Source of the DNA: Oscillospiraceae bacterium | GTDB taxonomy: Bacteria; Bacillota; Clostridia; Oscillospirales; Acutalibacteraceae | Direction of reading: 5' to 3' | Assembly: GCA_902774165.1 (NCBI GenBank) | Contig: CACYHJ010000018.1 | Location: 1-13,965 of the forward strand | DNA: 13,965 nucleotides | In this document: positions 1 to 7,173 of the stretch, in pieces | How positions within the stretch are numbered: the first letter of the stretch is position 1 | Layout of the letters: the number at the start of each line of letters is the position of its first letter | Position numbers and translations under genes: made by a program | The notes under the pieces: model-generated | The model's database searches: none | Told to the model about the DNA's origin: nothing | What the model saw: the letters and a program-made list of their open reading frames with translations, nothing else

Positions 1-56
1 CCGCAGGCAACCTGACGGTTGTCAAGGAGAATCTGTGCAAGATGACGGAACAAAGA

Positions 57-1292
57 TCAAGCAAGACGCGCATTCGTATTTGTGCGGTGTTGCCCTAAAT
101 CCTTAACATGGAAAACAAACTCGATCTCGTCGATCCATTGATCTTCCCAGTCGTTCTTCTGCACAAGCCGCACGGTGTAATCGCCGGTTTTGTTTGCGGA
201 CACAAGGAACCGTTGAGATGCGGCAAGGCCGATGCTGCCCGCCTCGCTGCGATCCAGCGTCTGCTCTGTGATCGTCAGGCCTTCCGCCGGCTCTGCCTGT
301 ACGATCCAGCGGTATTGCGTCGCCACGGCGGGCAGCGCGCCGATCACATAGGAATAATCGTCAAGCTCCGGATGTCCTTCGTGGCTGAACAGCTCCACGT
401 CAACACGCAGGACGTCGATTTTCGCGGCGACCCGCAGAATCTGCCGCGCGTCCGAAGCGTCGGGACTGCCGGAGCGGTCGATGTCCGCGGCGAGCTGTTC
501 CGCGCTGCCGCCGGTCCGGATTCTTGCCGCAAACAGCAGCGCAAGGCGCGCATCCGCCGAGGTGACGCGGCAGTCGCCGTTCACGTCGCCCTGTTTGTTG
601 GGATTGTCAATCCATAAAACAAGCGTCACGTTCTTCGCATTCAGAAAATCCGCCGTAAACTGGTATTCGCCGAAGGGGAGCGTATCAAGAAATGCTTCGT
701 TCAGACTGATATACGCGGTTCCCCACTGACCGACGGTGTATTCATCCTTCGTCAGTTCCCGGTCGCCCAGACGCAGAGAGGAGAGCATATTATAATCAAA
801 CCGGGTCCCGTCTTCGCTGTGAAGCATGACCGTCGCCGCCCCGTAACCGGGGTAGGGATCGAACGCAAAGCTCAGGTCGCTGCGGTCACGCTGCTGTCGG
901 ACGACGGCAAGCCGCATGTCAACGTCAATGTCCCGGAATTGGGCTGTATATCCGTAGAAACCGTCTTCCAGCGTATTGAGATAGCTTTCTTTCAGTGTGA
1001 TTTTTGTTTTGCCGTCTTCTTGCGTCACGGCGTAATCCGCCGGGTCGACCGTTTCCCTGCCGCCCGATTTCAGAGAGGCGAATTCCTCCGGCAGAAAACA
1101 GGATATTAATTCTTTGTGGTAGTCGACGATCCCGAAAACGGCGGAAGTATCTCCCGTACCCTGCCATGGAGTAAAGAATTCGGTGTAATCGGATACGGCG
1201 ATCCTTTCCGCATGGGCGGTGACGGCAGGGATCGCGGCGGCGAGCAGCAATGCCGTCAGAAGAAAAACGGACGTGAATTTTTTCTTGTTCAT
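57..1292 (-). CDS. Secreted dockerin protein with X2-like modules and a chagasin-like C-terminal domain
   Basis: The 411-residue product starts with a lysine-rich n-region and hydrophobic core, with a likely signal peptidase site after the AHA at 26-28, so it is probably exported. Residues about 50-131 and 138-228 are two similar beta-rich repeats, each with a 'DYAVT/EYTVG' strand, an 'SYLNTL/AFLDTL' segment and a 'GFYGYTAQF/GEYQFTADF' segment, resembling X2 (CBM_X2) Ig-like modules. Residues 235-292 form a type I dockerin: two calcium-loop/helix repeats starting GDVNGD and ADIDRSG. Residues about 295-398 resemble an I42 chagasin-like inhibitor: a QYRW segment, a GSIGLAASQRF segment and an NDWE segment sit where that family has its NPTTGY, GxGG and RPW loops. 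Known family context: dockerins bind cohesins, and clostridial dockerin-chagasin proteins (cyspins) exist. The start is supported by AAAGGAG at 1301-1307, 8 bases upstream. The last 13 residues fall outside any domain and may be read-through into other sequence. The protease-inhibitor role is inferred from motif order only. Confidence 0.85.
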   Translation of the reverse strand: MNKKKFTSVFLLTALLLAAAIPAVTAHAERIAVSDYTEFFTPWQGTGDTSAVFGIVDYHKELISCFLPEEFASLKSGGRETVDPADYAVTQEDGKTKITLKESYLNTLEDGFYGYTAQFRDIDVDMRLAVVRQQRDRSDLSFAFDPYPGYGAATVMLHSEDGTRFDYNMLSSLRLGDRELTKDEYTVGQWGTAYISLNEAFLDTLPFGEYQFTADFLNAKNVTLVLWIDNPNKQGDVNGDCRVTSADARLALLFAARIRTGGSAEQLAADIDRSGSPDASDARQILRVAAKIDVLRVDVELFSHEGHPELDDYSYVIGALPAVATQYRWIVQAEPAEGLTITEQTLDRSEAGSIGLAASQRFLVSANKTGDYTVRLVQKNDWEDQWIDEIEFVFHVKDLGQHRTNTNARLA

Positions 1293-1343
1293 AATTCTTT
1301 CTCCTTTGTTTTAATGCTTTCACTTATAAGACGAAAGAAACGC

Positions 1344-1356
1344 CGCGATATTCGCG
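1344..1356. promoter_or_regulatory. Inverted repeat upstream of the dockerin gene
   Basis: CGCGA-TAT-TCGCG is a perfect 5-bp inverted repeat around a 3-base centre. It lies between the exporter terminator and the dockerin gene, about 50 bases before the start codon. A weak -10-like TATAAG sits between it and the ribosome binding site on the minus strand, at about 1323-1328, but no good -35 is visible. The repeat could be an operator. It could equally be chance. Confidence 0.25.
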
Positions 1357-1374
1357 AAAAAAGGAAAATATTTC

Positions 1375-1416
1375 AAAAAAAGCGGGACGGCGCAGAGAGA
1401 ACCGCGTCGTCCCGTT
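1375..1416 (-). terminator. Intrinsic terminator of the ABC exporter operon
   Basis: Read on the minus strand, an 11-bp GC-rich stem (1383-1393 paired with 1404-1414, one G-T pair) with a 10-base loop is followed by seven Ts (1375-1381). It starts 10 bases after the stop codon of the downstream exporter gene and should end that transcript before the dockerin gene. Confidence 0.9.
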
Positions 1417-1425
1417 TCATACTGT

Positions 1426-3327
1426 TTATTCCGCGTCTTCCGGCGGGATCCCGCCCTGATACTGGCTCTTGTAGAGCTGGGCGTAGAAGCCGCCTTTTTC
1501 CAGCAGCTCCTCGTGGGTGCCCTGCTCGACGATCGCGCCGCGGCGCATGACGAGGATCATGTCCGCGCTGCGGATCGTGGAAAGCCTGTGGGCGATGACA
1601 AAGTCCGTCCGGCCCTGCATCAGGTTGTTCATGGCCTCCTGGATCTGAACCTCCGTACGGGTGTCGACGGAGCTTGTCGCCTCGTCGAGGATCAGCACCG
1701 CCGGGTCGGTCAGCAGCGCGCGGGAGATGGAGATCAGCTGCTTCTGACCCTCCGAAATATTCGCGCCGTCCTCTTCCAGCATGGTGTCGTAGCCGTCCGG
1801 CATCTCCTGGATGAAGGGGTCCAGCTTCGCGGCGACCGCGGCGGCGTAAATCTCTTCATCCGTCGCGTCCATCCTGCCGTAGGCGATATTTTCCTTGATC
1901 GTGCCTTTAAAAATCCAGGTATCCTGAAGCACCATGCCGAAATGCTTGCGCAGTTCGTTTCTCGTCACGTCCCGGATATCGACGCCGTCGATGGTGATTG
2001 CGCCGGAATCCACGTCATAGAACCGCATCAGCAGGTTGACAAGGGTCGTCTTGCCGGCGCCGGTGGGGCCTACTACGGCGACCAGCTGCCCCTTGTTTGC
2101 CGTCAGGTTCAGATGATCGATCAGCGGTTTCTCCGGCAGGTAACGGAAGCTGACGTCTTTGAATTCCACAACGCCCTGCGGGTTGTCAAGGGTGATTCCC
2201 TTGTCGGTTTCGACCTCGTCCTCTTCGTCCACCAGCGTGAACACGCGTTCCGCGGAAGCAAGACAGGACTGGATCGTGTTGATGATCGAAGCGATATTGT
2301 TGATGGGGCCTGAGAACATGCCGGCGTACTGGATAAAGGCGACGACAAAACCGATGTTGCCCGCAAGGGGAGTGGTGGATGTCCCGCCGATCCGGTTCAT
2401 GACGATCATGGCGCCGGTAAAACAGATCAGAACGTAGGTCAGGTTCCAGAAAATCGAAAGAATCGGCTTCAGAAGGCCCGAAACAAAGTTTGCCTTGACG
2501 GAAACGTCCATCAGGTCGTCGGTGATTTCGTCAAACTCTTCCGTCGCCTTTTTCTGATGGTTGAAGATTCGGACGATGTTGTGCCCAGTGTACATTTCCT
2601 CGATATGGCCGTTCAGGTCGCCGGTCTTGTCCCAGAATTTGCGGAACAGGATCTTGGAGCGCTTGGAGATCACCCGCGCGAAAAAGCCGCTGATGGGAAC
2701 CAGGATCATCGAGATCAGCGCAAGCCGCCACTCCGAGATAAACATCATGATGCCGACGCCGATGACCTGAATGGCGGAGGTGACGACGGTGGTGATGTTG
2801 CTCTGCAGGGTAGAGCTCAGGTTGTCGCAGTCATTGACGATCTTTGAGATGATTTCGCCCTTTGTGCTCTTGTCAAAGTAGCGCAGCGGGATGTGGGAAA
2901 GCTTGCGGTTGACCCTTTCACGGATATCGCAGACAAGATGCTGTGACACGCCCGCCATCAGATAGACCTGAACGAATTCGCACAGTGTAAAACCGAAATA
3001 GAAGATAAAGATCCGCAGGATCCCGTGGATCGTCTCGGTAAAGTCCATTTCCAGCCCGTTCAGACGGTTGTTGAGCTGGTCCGTGAACGCGTCGATGATA
3101 TCGCCCATGATATCCGGTGTGAACACGTTCAGCACCGTCGCCGCGGAGGCGACGATAAACACGACGATCACGGCGGCCTTATACGGCTTGAGCATATTGA
3201 TCAGCCGGAACAGCGTGCCCTTGAAATTCTTCGGCTTCTGGGTGGTGTCTTCTTTCTTGCGGTAAGCGGCGTATTTACTCTCTTTCTCGGGAGCTTCCGC
3301 GCTCTTTCCGGTCTTTACGGAACTCAT
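1426..3327 (-). CDS. ABC exporter half-transporter, canonical ATP-site subunit
   Basis: This 633-residue protein is a fused permease-ATPase of the type I exporter family, probably exporting drugs, lipids or peptides across the cytoplasmic membrane. A charged N-terminal tail (1-35) precedes six membrane helices (about 50-350) and the nucleotide-binding domain (385-620). Visible motifs are A-loop Y396, Walker A GPTGAGKT (420-427), Q-loop Q468, signature ISEGQ (524-528, where LSGGQ is usual), Walker B LILDE with catalytic E549, and switch His H580. Its own Walker motifs are therefore intact, while its signature is altered. That is the pattern of one half of a BmrCD or TM287/288-like heterodimer. 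Its ATG overlaps the stop codon of the upstream partner gene in an ATGA, implying translational coupling, and a strong terminator follows. The substrate cannot be read from the sequence. Confidence 0.95.
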   Translation of the reverse strand: MSSVKTGKSAEAPEKESKYAAYRKKEDTTQKPKNFKGTLFRLINMLKPYKAAVIVVFIVASAATVLNVFTPDIMGDIIDAFTDQLNNRLNGLEMDFTETIHGILRIFIFYFGFTLCEFVQVYLMAGVSQHLVCDIRERVNRKLSHIPLRYFDKSTKGEIISKIVNDCDNLSSTLQSNITTVVTSAIQVIGVGIMMFISEWRLALISMILVPISGFFARVISKRSKILFRKFWDKTGDLNGHIEEMYTGHNIVRIFNHQKKATEEFDEITDDLMDVSVKANFVSGLLKPILSIFWNLTYVLICFTGAMIVMNRIGGTSTTPLAGNIGFVVAFIQYAGMFSGPINNIASIINTIQSCLASAERVFTLVDEEDEVETDKGITLDNPQGVVEFKDVSFRYLPEKPLIDHLNLTANKGQLVAVVGPTGAGKTTLVNLLMRFYDVDSGAITIDGVDIRDVTRNELRKHFGMVLQDTWIFKGTIKENIAYGRMDATDEEIYAAAVAAKLDPFIQEMPDGYDTMLEEDGANISEGQKQLISISRALLTDPAVLILDEATSSVDTRTEVQIQEAMNNLMQGRTDFVIAHRLSTIRSADMILVMRRGAIVEQGTHEELLEKGGFYAQLYKSQYQGGIPPEDAE

Positions 3328-5285
3328 AATGCCGCCACCTCCTCGGGAGTCAGCTGAGAATCGACCATCTCGCGGTAGATCTCGCAGCTTTCCATCAATT
3401 CGTGGTGTTTGCCCAGACCGACGATCCTTCCCTTGTCGAGAACAATGATCCGGTCCGCGTCAAGGATCGTGCCGATTCTCTGGGCAACAATAATGATATT
3501 CGTCGCGGTAAGCTCCGATTTGATTGCCGCGCGCAGCTTCGCGTCCGTCGCCAGGTCAAGAGCGGAAAAGCTGTCGTCAAAAATGCAGATATCCGCATCC
3601 TTGATGACGGCTCTGGCGATCGCAAGCCGCTGCCGCTGACCGCCGGAAACGTTGGTGCCGCCCTGGGAGATCGGGCTTTCGACGCCCTCGGGCATCTGAT
3701 CGACGAAAATCTTCGCCTGCGCGATGGAAAGGGCGCGGTCGATCTCTTCCTGCGTTGCGTCGGGCTTTCCGAAGCGCAGGTTGTCGGCGATGGTGCCGCT
3801 GAACAGATAGGCCTTCTGCGGGATATACGCAATCGATGCGTTCAGCTCTTCAAAGGACTGGTCCTTGATGTTGACGCCGCCGACGAGAATTTCACCTTCG
3901 GTCACGTCGAACATCCGGGGAATCAGGCTCACAAGGGTGGATTTGCCGCTGCCGGTGCCGCCGAGAATCGCGGTGACCTCGCCGGGACGGGCGGTAAATG
4001 AGATATTCTGCAGCGAGACCTGCTCTTTTTCTTCTTTTTCAAATTCGTCAAGCTCCGACAGCGGGCGCGCTTCGTCCGCCGGGACGGGCTTTGCGCCGTT
4101 CTTCCCGGCCTTCGCCTTGTTTTCGTCCTTGACCTTCTCCATGGACTCCTTCCACATGGCGCGGAGCTTGCCCTTGGGTTTTTCTTCTTTTTCCTTATCC
4201 CGCTCCAGCTCGTCCGGATAGGTAAAGCTGACGTTGCGGAATTCGACGACGCCGCGCATCTCTTCCAGCTGCGGCACGGGATTTTCGGGATTTACGACGT
4301 CCGGCGTCATATCCAGCACCTGAAGGATACGTTTGGAGGAAATCGACGCGCGGGGAATGACCGCGATGACGGCAGCCGCCATCGTCACGGCGCCGAGCAC
4401 GATGACAAAATAGTTGACGAATGCGGTAAGGGAGGCGATGGTGCCCTCCAGCTTGAGACGCTCCGCCTCGATTTCCGGGTTCAGACGCGCCGCCGTGCTG
4501 CCGGTGTAAAACATCAGATACCCGACAAGAATGAACGCGAGCAGAATCGCGATCGGCAGCATGAACGCGAAAATCCGCTGAATCTTCAGCGCGATGGAGG
4601 TCAGATCAAAATTGGTTTCGCGAAAACGCTCTTCTTCATATTCGTTACGGTTGAACGCGCGGATCACGCGCACCCCGCCGATTTTCTCGCGGATGATCTG
4701 GTTCAGCCGGTCAACAAGACGCTGCTGCTTTTTGAACAGGGGCATAAACAGAATGATCAGAACGCCGAAAATCACCGCGATGATCGGGATTGCCACCAGA
4801 ATAATTCTTGCCAGCTCCTTGTTTTCGTGGATCGCGAGCGCCATACCGCCGATGAACAGGATCGGGACCGCGATGATCTGCTGCATCACGGTGATGATCA
4901 TCTGCTGAACGGTGAGAATATCGTTGGACGTTCTCGTGATCAGAGAGGAGACAGTGATATTGTTGATGTTGCTCTGAGAGAGGGTCTGCGCCTTGCGGAA
5001 CACGATCTTGCGCAGCTCCTTGGAATAGCCGGAGGCGGCTTTTGAGGTGACGTAAGTATTCAGCACGGAGATCAGGCCGCCGCCGATGGCGACGCCGATC
5101 ATGATCACGCCGATTTTAAGGATCGCGTCGGTATCGGCTTTCTGAATACCGTCCTGAATCATATACTTTGTCAAAATGGGATTGATCATTTGCATGCCCG
5201 TCGTGAGCAGCACGAGAAACACCGACGAGATCGCCCACCCCAGATAGGGTTTGATGTATTTCAACAGCCTGAGCAAAAAATTCAT
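3324..5285 (-). CDS. ABC exporter half-transporter, degenerate ATP-site subunit with charged insertion
   Basis: From the ATG at 5283-5285 this is a 653-residue permease-ATPase: six membrane helices in about 1-310 and a nucleotide-binding domain from about 345. Walker A GGTGSGKS (442-449), Q490 and signature VSGGQ (546-550) are intact. Walker B reads IFDD (D571 in place of the catalytic Glu), and the switch His is Q602. Paired with the partner's ISEGQ signature this makes one degenerate ATP site, while this protein's VSGGQ completes the partner's good site, as is known for heterodimeric exporters. An insertion of about 65 Lys/Glu-rich residues (358-422) lies between the A-loop Y356 and the next strand. 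Start choice: an in-frame TTG at 5304-5306 would add seven residues, but it lacks a ribosome binding site. AAAGG directly abuts the ATG, which is unusually close, so the start is the least certain point. Confidence 0.93.
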   Translation of the reverse strand: MNFLLRLLKYIKPYLGWAISSVFLVLLTTGMQMINPILTKYMIQDGIQKADTDAILKIGVIMIGVAIGGGLISVLNTYVTSKAASGYSKELRKIVFRKAQTLSQSNINNITVSSLITRTSNDILTVQQMIITVMQQIIAVPILFIGGMALAIHENKELARIILVAIPIIAVIFGVLIILFMPLFKKQQRLVDRLNQIIREKIGGVRVIRAFNRNEYEEERFRETNFDLTSIALKIQRIFAFMLPIAILLAFILVGYLMFYTGSTAARLNPEIEAERLKLEGTIASLTAFVNYFVIVLGAVTMAAAVIAVIPRASISSKRILQVLDMTPDVVNPENPVPQLEEMRGVVEFRNVSFTYPDELERDKEKEEKPKGKLRAMWKESMEKVKDENKAKAGKNGAKPVPADEARPLSELDEFEKEEKEQVSLQNISFTARPGEVTAILGGTGSGKSTLVSLIPRMFDVTEGEILVGGVNIKDQSFEELNASIAYIPQKAYLFSGTIADNLRFGKPDATQEEIDRALSIAQAKIFVDQMPEGVESPISQGGTNVSGGQRQRLAIARAVIKDADICIFDDSFSALDLATDAKLRAAIKSELTATNIIIVAQRIGTILDADRIIVLDKGRIVGLGKHHELMESCEIYREMVDSQLTPEEVAAL

Positions 5286-5336
5286 CCTTTCGCGCACAAG
5301 ACGCAATTATAGTAAAAGGTTATAATAAATACATTA

Positions 5337-5364
5337 ATTATAACATATTTTTTCAATTTTACAA
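5337..5364 (-). promoter_or_regulatory. Promoter of the ABC exporter operon
   Basis: On the minus strand, TTGTAA (5359-5364), a 16-base spacer and TATAAT (5337-5342) with an upstream TG (TGTTATAAT, extended -10) fit a sigma-A promoter. The expected leader is about 45 bases to the ATG at 5285. A second TATAAT at 5306-5311 has no matching -35 and overlaps the alternative TTG start. Confidence 0.6.
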
Positions 5365-5397
5365 TAGCGATTTTCTATTATTTATGATTTATTAATC

Positions 5398-5426
5398 TTT
5401 ACTTTTGCGGCTGAATCGAATATACT
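5398..5426 (+). promoter_or_regulatory. Promoter of the TRIC/UPF0126 gene
   Basis: TTTACT (5398-5403), a 17-base spacer and TATACT (5421-5426) fit a sigma-A promoter. Transcription would start near 5433, about 30 bases before the ATG. TTGCGG (5405-5410), 17 bases and TATAAA (5428-5433) is a weaker alternative overlapping it. Confidence 0.5.
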
Positions 5427-5461
5427 GTATAAAAGGGAAAAATGAAAGCGCGGGACTTGCT

Positions 5462-6094
5462 ATGTCTGAGACTGTCATATTTATATTTGAGCTGATCGGG
5501 ATCGTCGCCTTCGCGACTTCCGGAGCGCTGACTGCGATCGAGCAGAAAATGGATCTGTACGGCGTTGCGGCGCTGGGAATCATCACCTCCGTCGGCGGGG
5601 GCGTGATCCGCGACCTGATCCTCGACGTCACCCCGCCCGCAACCTTCCGGGATCCCGTTTATGCCCTTGTGGCGCTGGGCGTCGCGCTGGTTGTCTTTAT
5701 CCCGGCGGTGCGCCGGCTGGTGTTCCGTCAGCCGAAGGTATATGAAATCACCTTACTGATTATGGATACGCTTGGCCTGGGGCTGTTTACCGTGTCCGGC
5801 GTACAGACGGCGTATCTCAAAGGCTATGCGGATAATATTTTTCTTTTGTTGTTTGTCGGCGTCGTCTCCGGCACCGGCGGCAGCATCCTGCGGGACGTGC
5901 TGGCGGGGAGACGGCCGTATGTTTTCGTGAAGCACTTTTATGCGACGGCGTCCCTGATCGGGGCGGGCCTGTGCATCGGCGTCTGGCATTTTTTCGGGCA
6001 GACGTACGCTGTGATCTCCGGCGCGCTGTGCGTGTTTATCCTGCGGTTCCTTGCGGCGCGCTTTCACTGGCGGCTGCCGAGAGCCGAGGACTGA
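5462..6094 (+). CDS. TRIC/UPF0126 (YicG-like) membrane protein
   Basis: The 210-residue product is an integral membrane protein of the bacterial TRIC-channel/UPF0126 family, for which cation-channel or small-solute transport roles have been proposed. It shows the family's internal duplication: half one has FATSGALTA (17-25) and GGGVIRD (45-51), half two has FTVSGVQTA (109-117) and GTGGSILRD (137-145). About seven hydrophobic segments cover nearly the whole chain. I chose the ATG at 5462 because homologous sequence begins with the first membrane helix and a weak GGGA lies 6 bases upstream. A TTG start at 5405 would place the coding region inside the promoter. The gene stands alone, divergent from the exporter and convergent with the enzyme gene at 6143. 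Its stop codon overlaps the start of the terminator stem. Family assignment is secure. The transported substrate is not known. Confidence 0.92.
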   Translation: MSETVIFIFELIGIVAFATSGALTAIEQKMDLYGVAALGIITSVGGGVIRDLILDVTPPATFRDPVYALVALGVALVVFIPAVRRLVFRQPKVYEITLLIMDTLGLGLFTVSGVQTAYLKGYADNIFLLLFVGVVSGTGGSILRDVLAGRRPYVFVKHFYATASLIGAGLCIGVWHFFGQTYAVISGALCVFILRFLAARFHWRLPRAED

Positions 6095-6132
6095 AAAAAC
6101 GACTTTGCCGTTCTTTCGGCAAAGTCGTTTTT
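6095..6132. terminator. Bidirectional intrinsic terminator
   Basis: A perfect 16-bp stem (6095-6110 with 6117-6132) around a TTCTTT loop is flanked by an A-run on the left and a T-run on the right, so it works on either strand. It ends both the plus-strand TRIC gene and the minus-strand gene whose stop is at 6143-6145. Confidence 0.92.
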
Positions 6133-6142
6133 CAATATTAGA

Positions 6143-7108
6143 TCAACGTCTGCTTTTCAACTTGTCGTATAACGTCGGGATCGTGATCTGATGGTCGCCG
6201 ACAAAATGCCAGCCTTTCCCGCCGTTCTGTGTCGGCCGGTTGACGATGTTTTTTCTGGGACGGTAATAATAATTCGGGTCGGCGTAACCGATTTTGCTTC
6301 TGTAATCGCCGAGATCCACAAGGTCGAAGTTCGCCGTTGTAATACGGAACGTAGGATAACCGAGATTCCTGACGATGGAAAGCGCCTTCAGAAATACCTC
6401 CGGCCCGATCACCGAGGACCCGAAATTCAGAAATACGCCGCCGTCCAGCTGTGAGACGGAATAGCACATTTTTTTGAAATCAACGCCGGAGCACGCGCCG
6501 ATCGCCCCCATATCGCAGATGGGATGCTGGTGGATGATATCCGTGCCCAACGCAATGTGATAGGTCAGCGGAACGTCGAGCCTGTACCCGTTCCAGAGAA
6601 TGCAGTCCTCCCGGTTCGGAAACTTTTCCGGGTTCTGATCAATGTATTCTCCCAACGCCTCGCCGTAACCGAGCCCCAGCTTTGCGCCCCGCTGAATAGC
6701 CTCGTTCATCCAACGGCCGGTCTCCTCCCACATGCCGAAGGAGCCGTCCTCGATGGCTGTCGGCACGTCTTCGCTGGTGCCGCCCAGCCAGCAGAGCTCG
6801 AAATCATGGATGCTCGTCGCGCCGTTGGCGGCGATATGGGTGATGATCCCCATCTTCATCAACTCTATAATATACCGCGACAGACGGTTTTTCACAACGT
6901 GGGCGCCCATGCTCCAGATCACGGGCCGTCCGTTCTTCCGCGCCGTCAGAATGCGGTCGATAAGCTCGTCAAACCCGTCTGCCTCATAGGCTTCATGGGG
7001 CGTTGCTCCCGGCGTCATCAGGTTGTCTATGGTGACAAGATTGATCCTGTCCCGCGCGGAATAGGTCTTGATCGGGCTGAAATCAAGCGTCATTTTTCTG
7101 CGTTCCAT
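6143..7108 (-). CDS. Deoxyhypusine-synthase-like conserved protein of unknown function
   Basis: This 321-residue protein is soluble, with no signal peptide or membrane helix. The arrangement GRPVIWSMGAHVVK (60-73), then HIAANGATSIHDFE (91-104) and GGTSED (109-114) resembles the Rossmann-like fold of deoxyhypusine synthases and the related LOR/SDH (TIGR00300) group, which has a similar 'G-N-A-x-x-x-HD-x-E' stretch. Other striking segments are GLGYGEALG (145-153), HQHP (193-196), TTANFDLVDLGDYR (257-270) and GDHQITIPTLY (304-314). I cannot find the lysine-containing active-site context of true deoxyhypusine synthase, so I do not assign that reaction. An NAD-dependent enzyme is a reasonable inference. 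The ATG at 7106-7108 is chosen because GGAGG lies 8 bases upstream. The longer open frame to 7549 only shadows the YhhN gene. A terminator-like hairpin sits just upstream and no clear promoter follows it. Confidence 0.75.
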   Translation of the reverse strand: MERRKMTLDFSPIKTYSARDRINLVTIDNLMTPGATPHEAYEADGFDELIDRILTARKNGRPVIWSMGAHVVKNRLSRYIIELMKMGIITHIAANGATSIHDFELCWLGGTSEDVPTAIEDGSFGMWEETGRWMNEAIQRGAKLGLGYGEALGEYIDQNPEKFPNREDCILWNGYRLDVPLTYHIALGTDIIHQHPICDMGAIGACSGVDFKKMCYSVSQLDGGVFLNFGSSVIGPEVFLKALSIVRNLGYPTFRITTANFDLVDLGDYRSKIGYADPNYYYRPRKNIVNRPTQNGGKGWHFVGDHQITIPTLYDKLKSRR

Positions 7109-7116
7109 GAAATAAT

Positions 7117-7121
7117 CCTCC
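7117..7121 (-). promoter_or_regulatory. Ribosome binding site fixing the start at 7108
   Basis: GGAGG on the minus strand is 8 bases from the ATG at 7106-7108. It decides that start against the open frame that continues upstream to 7549. Confidence 0.85.
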
Positions 7122-7130
7122 GTGAATGTG

Positions 7131-7161
7131 AAAAAAGACGGTGCTTTGCCGGCACCGTCTT
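7131..7161 (-). terminator. Terminator or attenuator between the YhhN and DHS-like genes
   Basis: On the minus strand a perfect 10-bp stem (7152-7161 with 7135-7144) and 7-base loop run into six Ts (7131-7136). It lies 12 bases after the YhhN stop codon and only 9 bases before the next gene's GGAGG. If efficient, it would leave the next gene without a visible promoter, so partial read-through or regulated termination is possible. Confidence 0.75.
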
Positions 7162-7173
7162 GATGAATGGTTT

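Noticed and set aside
3..98. Plus-strand open frame ending at 96-98, possible tail of an upstream gene
   Set aside because: Only 31 residues are visible, with no recognisable domain, and it overlaps the dockerin gene. It is not enough to call a gene; kept only as part of the possible repeat element.
1513..2313. Plus-strand open frame of 266 codons opposite the exporter ATPase
   Set aside because: It is complementary to the nucleotide-binding domain coding sequence, with shadow-like Asp/Arg/His composition and no start signals.
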